This document shows positions 1 to 5,458 of a DNA stretch of 8,895 nucleotides, piece by piece (the first letter of the stretch is position 1; each line of letters starts with the position of its first letter). Source of the DNA: Bacillota bacterium. Its GTDB lineage: Bacteria > Bacillota > Clostridia > Lachnospirales > Cellulosilyticaceae. The stretch is taken from NCBI GenBank assembly GCA_023457875.1, contig JAEXBC010000309.1, positions 1 to 8,895 on the forward strand, given 5' to 3'. The position numbers and the translations under genes were made by a program. The notes beneath the pieces are model-generated. The model did not search any database. It was not told the origin of the DNA and was given only the letters and a program-made list of their open reading frames with translations.

Positions 1-357
1 AGTATTCAAAATGCATTACCAGCGTATTTTTATGATCATTTGGGAAAAGATTTATTTGTCTTTGTAGCAGATAACGGAAAGGTTGTTTCAATCACCATGC
101 TTGTGGCTGTGGAAAAACCTGCTAATCTAAGATTTCCTACAGGGAAGATGGGCGAGGTATTCAATGTTTATACCAAGAAAGAATTTAGAAGGCAGGGGTT
201 GGCGAAACAACTGATGGAATTGTTACTTTCAAAAGCGAAAGAATTACAACTAGATTTAGTGGAATTAAAAGCGACGCAAGATGGCTACCCCTTATATTTA
301 GCTTTGGGCTTTGAAAAAGAAAACATACGCTATATGCCAATGCAATATAGGCCATAA
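1..357 (+). CDS. GNAT-family N-acetyltransferase, 5' end missing
   Basis: The frame is open from the first base and ends at TAA 355-357, so the gene starts left of the window; the TTG at 40 is internal and should not be taken as the start. The visible 118 residues are the C-terminal part of a GNAT acetyltransferase. The acetyl-CoA pyrophosphate-binding motif A is clear: a beta strand (EVFNVYT) followed by the R-x-x-G-x-A loop as RRQGLA at about 187-204 and a helix. The end carries the usual 'YPLYLALGFEK' signature (Y-x3-GF), which packs near the acetyl-CoA site. GNAT enzymes move an acetyl group from acetyl-CoA to an amine; the substrate cannot be told from sequence. A strong terminator follows 20 nt after the stop, so this gene ends its transcript. 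The family call is secure; the substrate is unknown. Confidence 0.9.
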   Translation, partial: SIQNALPAYFYDHLGKDLFVFVADNGKVVSITMLVAVEKPANLRFPTGKMGEVFNVYTKKEFRRQGLAKQLMELLLSKAKELQLDLVELKATQDGYPLYLALGFEKENIRYMPMQYRP

Positions 358-377
358 GTAAATACTAGCTACTTATT

Positions 378-415
378 AAAAACTTCAGTTTAGCTCATAT
401 AAACTGAAGTTTTTT
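378..415 (+). terminator. Intrinsic terminator after the acetyltransferase gene
   Basis: A perfect 10-bp stem (CTTCAGTTTA 383-392 with TAAACTGAAG 400-409) and a 7-nt loop is flanked by five A on the left and six T on the right, which can extend the pairing. This is a textbook Rho-independent terminator on the + strand. The A-run/T-run symmetry means it could also work in the other direction, but no minus-strand gene faces it. Confidence 0.92.
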
Positions 416-470
416 GATAGTTTGGAAAGGACTCAAAAAATGGAAGGACATTTTTTTAAAATGAAGTGAA

Positions 471-476
471 TATAAT
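471..476 (+). promoter_or_regulatory. Possible -10 box (TATAAT) upstream of the cystatin-like gene
   Basis: There is a perfect TATAAT in the gap between the terminator at 378-415 and the small gene at 586. No good -35 box lies 16-18 nt upstream (the candidates read ACATTT or GACATT), and the TG of an extended -10 is one base out of register. If used, it gives a leader of roughly 100 nt covering the coding-like fragment at 505-564. The call is tentative. Confidence 0.35.
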
Positions 477-504
477 TGAAAAGTAGCAAAACAATCTAGA
501 CTAA

Positions 505-564
505 CGGAAGATAGCATATGGCGTACAGGTAACAACAGAAGAACTGGTTGAATGGACCGCCTAA
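505..564 (+). pseudogene. Possible relic: in-frame tail ending ...TTEELVEWTA
   Basis: Between a stop at 502-504 and the stop TAA 562-564 the frame reads RKIAYGVQVTTEELVEWTA. The composition and amphipathic ending look like the C-terminus of a real protein, but there is no start codon with a ribosome site, and two in-frame stops lie just upstream (484 and 502). It could be the remnant of a deleted gene, or chance. The family is not recognised. Confidence 0.25.
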
Positions 565-573
565 GATGTTAAA

Positions 574-578
574 GGGGG
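574..578 (+). promoter_or_regulatory. Ribosome binding site that decides the start at 586
   Basis: AAAGGGGG ends at 578. The spacing to the first in-frame ATG (580) is 1 nt, too short for initiation; the spacing to the second ATG (586) is 7 nt, which is standard. The annotated start should therefore be 586. Confidence 0.75.
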
Positions 579-585
579 AATGTAT

Positions 586-861
586 ATGGCAGGAGCATGG
601 AGATTTGAAGAAATGGAACCTTGTAAGTTACCACAAAGGGTAGAAATTGCTTTTAAAGAAGCAACTGAAGGATTAGTTGGCATGAGTTACACACCAGTAC
701 TTTATGTAGCAAGTCAAATTGTTAATGGTATGAATTACTGTATTATTTGTAAGACAGTAATGGAAACCAACCCACCAAAGGAAGGCTGTAAAAAGGTTGT
801 GATTTATCAACCACTTGATGAGGGCAAGGCAAGGTTTATAGAGGTATCAGATATTATTTAA
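586..861 (+). CDS. Small cystatin-like protein (QxVxG motif), 91 residues
   Basis: This is a compact soluble protein with no signal peptide or membrane segment. It resembles small proteins of anaerobic Firmicutes and Bacteroidetes that begin 'MAGxW', carry 'GLVGxxYTP', then 'QxVxGxNY', and end with a beta strand. Here these are MAGAW (1-5), GLVGMSYTP (29-37) and QIVNGMNY (44-51). Q-x-V-x-G is the first inhibitory hairpin motif of cystatins, so a one-helix, beta-sheet cystatin fold is plausible; the second (Pro-Trp) hairpin motif is not seen. Protease inhibition is only an inference, and a cytoplasmic location would be unusual for it. There are three cysteines (13, 52, 55). The ATG at 586 is chosen over the ATG at 580 because the GGGGG at 574-578 lies 7 nt from 586 and only 1 nt from 580. 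It may be co-transcribed with the DUF1540 gene 87 nt downstream. Confidence 0.6.
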   Translation: MAGAWRFEEMEPCKLPQRVEIAFKEATEGLVGMSYTPVLYVASQIVNGMNYCIICKTVMETNPPKEGCKKVVIYQPLDEGKARFIEVSDII

Positions 862-948
862 TCAAATGAGACTCAAAAACTACATAATAATTCTCCAAAC
901 TGGAACAATAATGAGGTAATCTTTTATGCGATAGTTTAGGAGGAAAAA

Positions 949-1260
949 ATGCCAAATTTAAATTGTAGTGTACACAACTGTTCTTATAATAGAGACAATA
1001 ATTGCTCTCTAGCAGCAATTCATGTCGGTGGGCAAGAAGCAACAAGACCACAGCTGACTTGTTGTGAAAACTTTATTTCTACAGAGTATACTAATAGCAA
1101 TGAAGTGCATCAACCTTATCCACAGGTAGATATTGAATGTAAGGCCGTTGACTGCATTTATAATTACGAAAAAAGATGTGCGGCTAAAGAGGTGCAAATT
1201 GGTGGTAAAGAGGCCTGTAGCACCCAGGATACAGATTGTGTTACCTTTTGTTCAAGATAA
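949..1260 (+). CDS. Tandem DUF1540 cysteine-rich protein, 103 residues
   Basis: There are two copies of the DUF1540 unit, a short cysteine-rich, probably metal-binding module common in Clostridia and Bacilli. Copy 1 has C6-x4-C11-x7-C19-x19-C39 and copy 2 has C64-x4-C69-x7-C77-x19-C97, so every cysteine is offset by exactly 58 residues. Both copies also carry the CxYN-type core (CSYN, CIYN) and an 'I/V-x-V/I-GG-x-EA' strand (IHVGGQEA, VQIGGKEA). A polar linker of about 20 residues (TEYTNSNEVHQPYPQ region) joins them. Extra cysteines sit at 38, 90 and 101. There is no signal peptide. AGGAGG at 938-943 lies 5 nt before the ATG, so the start is firm. No biochemical role is established for the family that I can name; sporulation or metal-related roles are speculation. 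A strong terminator follows. Confidence 0.9.
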   Translation: MPNLNCSVHNCSYNRDNNCSLAAIHVGGQEATRPQLTCCENFISTEYTNSNEVHQPYPQVDIECKAVDCIYNYEKRCAAKEVQIGGKEACSTQDTDCVTFCSR

Positions 1261-1270
1261 AAAGTGATGA

Positions 1271-1319
1271 TAAAAAAACTAGGAGCGTGTATCACACAGA
1301 TACACCTCCTAGTTTTTTT
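1271..1319 (+). terminator. Intrinsic terminator after the DUF1540 gene
   Basis: A long hairpin: ACTAGGAG (1278-1285), a bulged C at 1286, GTGTATC (1287-1293), loop ACACA (1294-1298), then GATACAC (1299-1305) and CTCCTAGT (1306-1313). That gives 15 base pairs with a single bulge, flanked by seven A and a run of seven T (1313-1319). It insulates the upstream genes from the kinase operon. Confidence 0.93.
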
Positions 1320-1365
1320 ACTCAAAACAAGAAATTTGCTAATCGACTATAAAATAACGCGAAGA

Positions 1366-1379
1366 TACAATTCATTGTA
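1366..1379 (+). promoter_or_regulatory. Candidate operator: perfect dyad TACAAT-TC-ATTGTA
   Basis: A perfect 6-2-6 inverted repeat whose right arm overlaps the proposed -35 box (1375-1380) of the kinase operon. A dimeric repressor bound here would block RNA polymerase. No regulator gene lies in the window and the bound protein is unknown. The dyad is seen directly; operator function is inferred. Confidence 0.45.
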
Positions 1380-1404
1380 AATGATAATATATATGTAGTA
1401 TAAT
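1375..1404 (+). promoter_or_regulatory. SigA-type promoter of the kinase/TerY/PP2C/Sel1 operon
   Basis: The -35 box is TTGTAA (1375-1380, 4 of 6 matches), the spacer is 18 nt, and the -10 box is a perfect TATAAT (1399-1404). It predicts a start of transcription near 1411 and a leader of about 25 nt before the GTG at 1436. It lies directly after the terminator at 1271-1319, as expected for a new transcription unit. Confidence 0.72.
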
Positions 1405-1435
1405 ATGTAAAAAGAAACCAGAAGGAGGAGAAAAG

Positions 1436-2746
1436 GTGACTTTGTCTATGTTAGAAGTAGGAGAGCAATTAACCTCACCTCTTGGTATTACCTATGACAT
1501 TTTAAGACTATTAGGAAGTGGTGGACAAGGAGAAGTATATGAGGTGACAGCAGGGAATAAGCACTATGCCCTTAAGTGGTATTTTCCTCATATGGCAACC
1601 AACAGACAGGCTGAGATTATTCAAAAACTCGTGCACACAGGTAAGCCTGATGAACGATTTTTATGGCCAATGGACTTTGTTATGAAGGGCGATACTTTTG
1701 GATATATTATGGAGCTTCGCCCTCATGAATATAAAAGTATTGTAGATTTAATGAAACGTAAAGCAGAACCTTCTTTTAAAGCACTATGTCTGGCAGGCTA
1801 TGAGCTAGCAGATTGTTTTCAAAAATTGCATTCGTTAGGTTATAGTTACTGTGACATATCGTTTGGTAATGCCTTTTTTAATCCAGATAACGGACAAGTA
1901 CTTGTTTGTGACAATGACAATGTGGTGATTAATAAAGAAGCAAAGGAGTGTGTTCAAGGCACCTTAGGCTTTATGGCACCAGAAATCGTAATGGGAAAAG
2001 GAACACCTAATGCACAAACGGACTTGTTTTCTTTGGCAGTGCTTTTATTTTATATGTTTATGTTACATCATCCTTTAGAGGGTGCAGCTGAGGCAAGTAT
2101 TAAGTGCTTAGATATGCGGGCTAAGCAAAGGTTATATGGGGAAAAGCCTGTATTTATTTGGGACAAGGATGATTTATCCAATAGACCTGTAGCAGGCTAT
2201 CAAGATAATGCCATTATTTATTGGCGATTGTATCCTAGAATGATTCGGGATTTATTTATGAGCGCCTTTACAGAAGGCTTATATCATCCTAATAAACGCA
2301 TTTTGGAGAATCAATGGAAACGTGCTTTTTTTGAATTACAGGATCACATTATGCTGTGCCCCAATTGTGGCGCAGAAAATTTCTATGAAAATCAAGAGGC
2401 TATTGGGGCAGGTAATATTTGTTGGTCTTGTAACCAAAATGTTTCACCAGGCGCACTGCTGGTTTTAGGAGATAAGGTGATTGTACTTCATAAAGATACC
2501 ATTATTTACCCACATCACTTTTATCAAGATTTTGATTTAAGCAAAGAAGTTGCCAAGGTAACCCAGCATCCCAAAGAACCACAAAAATGGGGTCTTCAAA
2601 ATAAAACCCTAGCTACTTGGCAAGTTAAAAAACAAGATGGGCAAATAATAAGTATACCGCCTGAAAAAAGTATGTCATTGCAAGATGGATTAGAAATTGA
2701 TTTTGGTCAATTTCCGTCAAAGGGTGTCTTGAAAAAGCATTCATAG
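1436..2746 (+). CDS. Divergent Ser/Thr protein kinase with zinc ribbon (TerY-P triad kinase)
   Basis: A 436-residue Hanks-type kinase. The glycine loop is GSGGQGEVY (27-35) and the ATP lysine is K47 (ALK). The catalytic loop is YCDISFGN (138-145), keeping the catalytic Asp140 and Asn145 but replacing HRD with YCD and the usual Lys with Ser142. DFG is replaced by DND (159-161, metal Asp159). APE is at 181-183 and the helix-F Asp is D196 (DLFSLAVLLFYM). The kinase fold ends near 300. It is followed by a zinc ribbon C308-x2-C311-x17-C329-x2-C332 and a C-terminal beta-rich domain (about 340-436), with 'HKDTIIYPHHF' and 'LEIDFG', possibly FHA-like. There is no membrane segment, so it is cytoplasmic. 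GTG start, with AGGAGG (1423-1428) 7 nt upstream. It is first in an operon with a TerY-like vWA and a PP2C, which identifies it as the kinase of a TerY-P type triad. The phosphorylation target is unknown. Confidence 0.88.
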   Translation: MTLSMLEVGEQLTSPLGITYDILRLLGSGGQGEVYEVTAGNKHYALKWYFPHMATNRQAEIIQKLVHTGKPDERFLWPMDFVMKGDTFGYIMELRPHEYKSIVDLMKRKAEPSFKALCLAGYELADCFQKLHSLGYSYCDISFGNAFFNPDNGQVLVCDNDNVVINKEAKECVQGTLGFMAPEIVMGKGTPNAQTDLFSLAVLLFYMFMLHHPLEGAAEASIKCLDMRAKQRLYGEKPVFIWDKDDLSNRPVAGYQDNAIIYWRLYPRMIRDLFMSAFTEGLYHPNKRILENQWKRAFFELQDHIMLCPNCGAENFYENQEAIGAGNICWSCNQNVSPGALLVLGDKVIVLHKDTIIYPHHFYQDFDLSKEVAKVTQHPKEPQKWGLQNKTLATWQVKKQDGQIISIPPEKSMSLQDGLEIDFGQFPSKGVLKKHS

Positions 2747-2778
2747 AAGTCATTTTACATGAGCAGTAAAAAAGATAA

Positions 2779-2784
2779 GGGAGG
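2779..2784 (+). promoter_or_regulatory. Ribosome binding site that sets the TerY-like start at 2792
   Basis: GGGAGG (within AAGGGAGGA) lies 7 nt before the ATG at 2792. The earlier in-frame ATG at 2759 has no ribosome site, and its first codons would run through this one. The longer reading (243 residues) is therefore likely wrong. Confidence 0.85.
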
Positions 2785-2791
2785 AAGTAAG

Positions 2792-3490
2792 ATGGAAGGA
2801 TTAAAAAGACCAGGGGGAGAACTGGCAGCAAGACCACTACACTTTATATGGTTAGTAGATTGCTCAGGCTCAATGATGGGAGAGAAGATTCAATCACTTA
2901 ATTATGCTATTTCGCAGACAATACCTGATATGCGTGAGGCGGCAAAGGAGAATCCTAATGCACAGCTTTATATACGTGCCATTACCTTTTCAGAAGGGGC
3001 AAAGTGGCACATTGCCAACCCCACGCCAGTTGAGGAGTTTGAGTGGATTGATGTAGAAGCTAACGGACTAACTGATTTAGGAAAGGCCCTGGAGCTTGTG
3101 GCTACTCAGCTCACCATGCCTCCTATGCCAGAACGAGCTTTGCCACCTGTTTTGGTGCTATTATCAGATGGACAACCTACGGATCAGTATCAAAAAAGCT
3201 TAGAAGAGCTTTTGGCGCTGCCTTGGGGTAAGAAGGCAGTTAAGTTAGCCATTGCCATTGGTAGTGATGCGGATACCGAGGTGCTTAAGGCTTTTATTAA
3301 TAATAGTGAAATGCCTGTTTTACAGGCGAATAATCCTGGCGCACTGGTTAAATATATTAAATGGGCGTCAACGGTAACTAAACAGGTATCCTCTCCACAT
3401 AGCCAAGTGATCAGTCAAGGTGAGACAAATATGCCACTGGACTTAGGAACGCTACCTGTTTTATCAGACGATGCTATGGATGTGTGGTAA
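2792..3490 (+). CDS. TerY-like von Willebrand factor A domain protein
   Basis: A 232-residue cytoplasmic protein that is almost entirely one vWA domain. The metal-ion-dependent adhesion site is complete: D23-x-S25-x-S27 (VDCSGSM), T94 (GLTDLGKAL) and D126 (LLSDGQPTD). An intact MIDAS means it should bind a divalent cation and use it to hold a partner protein. The sequence 'RPLHFIWLVDCSGSM' with the downstream 'PPVLVLLSDGQPTD' is characteristic of TerY, the vWA protein of tellurium-resistance and stress clusters. The ATG at 2792 is chosen because of the GGGAGG 7 nt upstream. It sits 45 nt after the kinase and 4 nt before the phosphatase, so it is the middle member of the triad, probably a scaffold bringing kinase, phosphatase and target together (inference). 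The last 30 residues are polar and probably flexible. Confidence 0.9.
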   Translation: MEGLKRPGGELAARPLHFIWLVDCSGSMMGEKIQSLNYAISQTIPDMREAAKENPNAQLYIRAITFSEGAKWHIANPTPVEEFEWIDVEANGLTDLGKALELVATQLTMPPMPERALPPVLVLLSDGQPTDQYQKSLEELLALPWGKKAVKLAIAIGSDADTEVLKAFINNSEMPVLQANNPGALVKYIKWASTVTKQVSSPHSQVISQGETNMPLDLGTLPVLSDDAMDVW

Positions 3491-3494
3491 GCCT

Positions 3495-4289
3495 ATGGAG
3501 TGGGCTATTGTTAAAGCATGTTTAACGGGAGCATCTCACAAGGCTAGGCAGATGCCCTGCCAGGATGCGATTATGGTAAATCATCTTTCAAAGGATAGTT
3601 TTATTTGCGCGGTTTCAGATGGTCATGGTAGTCCTAAATGTCCCTACAGTGATGAAGGAGCTAAAGCTGCCGTTAGCATCGGTTTAGAAGTTATAGAAAC
3701 ATTAGTGTGGCAAAATAAAGAAGAAGAACTCTATCCCTTGATGAAAAGTATTAAGGATCTACAGCTTCCTAAAACCATTGAAAAGAAATGGAAGGAAACG
3801 ATTAATGGGATTCACCAAAAGGCAAACAGAACCCCTTGTGAAGAAGCGCATCAGCTGTATCAATTATATGGATGCACACTTATTCTTTTGTGGGTAACGA
3901 AGGACTTTTTATTTGCGATGCAAATAGGAGATGGAGATTTGCTAGTGGTAGATCATGAAGGAGAAACCAAGTGGTTAATTGAACCTGAAGTACAGTATGG
4001 AACAGAAACCTATTCTTTATGCCAAAGGAAAAGTTGGAGGCATTTCAAAACACTTTTACAAGTCATTGAAGCAGGTCATGTACCTGCTTTATTTTTAATC
4101 AGTACAGATGGTTATGCCAATAGCTTTATAAGTAGTGCGGATTTCTTGCAAATTGGAAAGGATTATCTCGCCTTGTGCAAGCAATTACCAGAAGACGTGT
4201 TAGAAGAAAACCTAGTCAAATGGCTTGAAGAGGCAACGCAAAAGGGTAGTGGAGATGATATGACACTAGCTGCTATTTATAGCAAGTAG
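3495..4289 (+). CDS. PP2C-type Ser/Thr protein phosphatase of the triad
   Basis: A 264-residue PP2C phosphatase that removes phosphate from Ser/Thr using two metal ions. The motifs appear in order: QDA (23-25); VSDGHGS (40-46), with metal ligands Asp42 and Gly43; GCTL followed by QIGDGDLLVV; LISTDGYANSF, with metal Asp205; and GSGDDMTLAAIY, with the final metal Asp at 254/255. All core metal ligands are present, so it should be active. It is a bare catalytic domain with no membrane or sensor part. Alternative ATGs at 3471 and 3480 overlap the vWA gene; 3495 is preferred because 'MEWAIVKACLTGASH' fits the family's first strand. No strong ribosome site precedes it, and the vWA stop is only 4 nt upstream, so translation is probably coupled by re-initiation, giving matched amounts of vWA and phosphatase. 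It is the likely antagonist of the kinase encoded upstream. Confidence 0.9.
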   Translation: MEWAIVKACLTGASHKARQMPCQDAIMVNHLSKDSFICAVSDGHGSPKCPYSDEGAKAAVSIGLEVIETLVWQNKEEELYPLMKSIKDLQLPKTIEKKWKETINGIHQKANRTPCEEAHQLYQLYGCTLILLWVTKDFLFAMQIGDGDLLVVDHEGETKWLIEPEVQYGTETYSLCQRKSWRHFKTLLQVIEAGHVPALFLISTDGYANSFISSADFLQIGKDYLALCKQLPEDVLEENLVKWLEEATQKGSGDDMTLAAIYSK

Positions 4290-4311
4290 CGTAAAGGGGG
4301 AAAGGAAAGCT

Positions 4312-5364
4312 ATGCGAAAGCAAATCATTTCTAAACTGTTAGAACTAAAAACCCAATATGGTGAAGCGCTTTTTAGTGAGCCAAAGCGTGTATTGGCTTT
4401 TATAAAAGACTATTTTCCTTTTGCCAAAATAGAGCATTATCTTTTGGAACAAAGTCTAAAGATAGATGTGTACAAACAGCTCAAAGAGGGAAATATTAAC
4501 CAATATATGTTGATTCGGAATCAATGCATCAGTCAGCTTCACGATACGTATTTAATGGACCGTTCACTCGCTGAAGATGCAGTTGAACTTTGGATCAGAT
4601 TGGTGAAAAAAGAAAAGGGAATTGATACGGTTTTTAGTCAAGATAAGCTATTAGGGGAAAAATTAGTAGAGATAACAAAAGAGGAAAATAAGGTGCCTTC
4701 CCTTCAATTAACACAAAGTCTTAGTCTTATTTTGCATATGGCAGATTGCTATTATAATGGACAAGGTGTTGCCAAAAACAATGATGAAGCGAAAAAGTGG
4801 TATCTTAAAGCTGCGGCGCTGGGAAGTGAGCAAGCCATGATTACGCTGGGGAATATGCATTACATGGGACATGGTATCAAAAAGGATTTTAAAGAGGCCT
4901 TTAAGTGGTATCAAAAAGCAGCCAAGCTTGGTAGTGCAGTGGCTATGAACTATTTGGGGAATATGTATTATGAAGGAAAAGGGGTAGAAAAGGATGAAAA
5001 GCAGGCGATTTATTACTATGAAAAAGCTGCCTGTTTAGGTCATTATACAGCTATGTTTAATCTAGGATATATTTATTATGAGGCCCATATGAAGGGCTGG
5101 GATGAACCCTTTGAGGTATATTTAAAGGCAGCACAAAGGGGCGCGATAGAAGCTATGAATCATGTGGCATACGCCTATCATATGGGAGATAGTGTTACTC
5201 AAGATTATAAAAAGGCCATGAAATGGTATAAAGCTTTAGCTAAAAAAGGTCAAGCCTCTGCTATGATTTTGCTAAGCTATATGTATTTAAATGGTCAAGG
5301 TGCCTCAAAAGACTATAATAAGGCAGCACAATGGTGTGAAAAAGCAATAAAATTATATCAATAA
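4312..5364 (+). CDS. Sel1-repeat protein with helical N-terminal adaptor-like domain
   Basis: A 350-residue protein in two parts. Residues 136-350 hold six Sel1-like (TPR-related) repeats of about 36 residues, with boundaries near 136, 172, 208, 244, 278 and 314. The consensus is A-M-x2-L-G-x-M-Y-x2-G-x-G-V-x-K-D-x2-K-A-x-x-W-Y-x-K-A-A-x-L-G. Repeat 4 (244-277) is 34 residues and has lost the G-x-G turn. Sel1 arrays form a curved protein-binding solenoid. Residues 1-105 are all-helical with the pattern 'YGEALFSEPKRVLAFIKDYFP ... LAEDAVELWIRLV'. I recognise this pattern from N- or C-terminal modules of other bacterial signalling and effector proteins, but I cannot name a family. No signal peptide. 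It lies 22 nt after the phosphatase gene, with AAAGGA at 4301-4306 as ribosome site, so it belongs to the triad operon and is a likely scaffold, substrate or output protein. No enzymatic motif is seen. Confidence 0.85.
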   Translation: MRKQIISKLLELKTQYGEALFSEPKRVLAFIKDYFPFAKIEHYLLEQSLKIDVYKQLKEGNINQYMLIRNQCISQLHDTYLMDRSLAEDAVELWIRLVKKEKGIDTVFSQDKLLGEKLVEITKEENKVPSLQLTQSLSLILHMADCYYNGQGVAKNNDEAKKWYLKAAALGSEQAMITLGNMHYMGHGIKKDFKEAFKWYQKAAKLGSAVAMNYLGNMYYEGKGVEKDEKQAIYYYEKAACLGHYTAMFNLGYIYYEAHMKGWDEPFEVYLKAAQRGAIEAMNHVAYAYHMGDSVTQDYKKAMKWYKALAKKGQASAMILLSYMYLNGQGASKDYNKAAQWCEKAIKLYQ

Positions 5365-5375
5365 TTGATTAATTC

Positions 5376-5404
5376 TTGATTTTTTTGAAAACTGCGGGTA
5401 TACT
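5376..5404 (+). promoter_or_regulatory. hisZ: Candidate promoter of the his operon
   Basis: TTGATT (5376-5381), a 17-nt spacer and TATACT (5399-5404, 5 of 6) lie in the 94-nt gap between the Sel1 gene and hisZ. The predicted transcription start near 5411 gives a leader of about 48 nt, too short for a T-box or a leader-peptide attenuator. I see no convincing terminator before it. Confidence 0.55.
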
Positions 5405-5437
5405 TACTTTATCGATTTAATAATTTATTACTTTATC
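5404..5437 (+). repeat. Direct repeat TTACTTTATC in the hisZ leader
   Basis: Two identical 10-mers at 5404-5413 and 5428-5437, 24 nt apart from start to start. The first overlaps the end of the -10 box and the expected transcription start; the second begins a weak hairpin (CTTTA 5431-5435 with TAAAG 5442-5446) just before the hisZ ribosome site. They may be paired binding sites for a regulator of histidine synthesis, or chance in AT-rich DNA. Confidence 0.4.
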
Positions 5438-5458
5438 ATAGTAAAGCGAGGGCAAGCA

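Noticed and set aside
854..1197. Minus-strand open frames opposite the DUF1540 gene (854-1051 and 1009-1197)
   Set aside because: They are antisense to a well-supported gene with a strict cysteine pattern, show no family signature, and have no ribosome site that I can see.
431..1327. ACTCAAAA found three times in gaps between genes (431-438, 871-878, 1320-1327)
   Set aside because: It has no constant distance to promoters or starts and is short and A-rich; probably chance, although all three are on the same strand in non-coding DNA.
2759..2791. Longer N-terminus of the TerY-like protein from ATG 2759
   Set aside because: There is no ribosome site before 2759, whereas GGGAGG at 2779-2784 is ideally placed for ATG 2792; the extra 11 residues (lysine/serine/glycine rich) simply translate that site.
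5356..5386. Terminator after the Sel1 gene
   Set aside because: Only a 5-bp A/T stem (ATCAA/TTGAT), not adjacent to the T-run, can be drawn; too weak to call.
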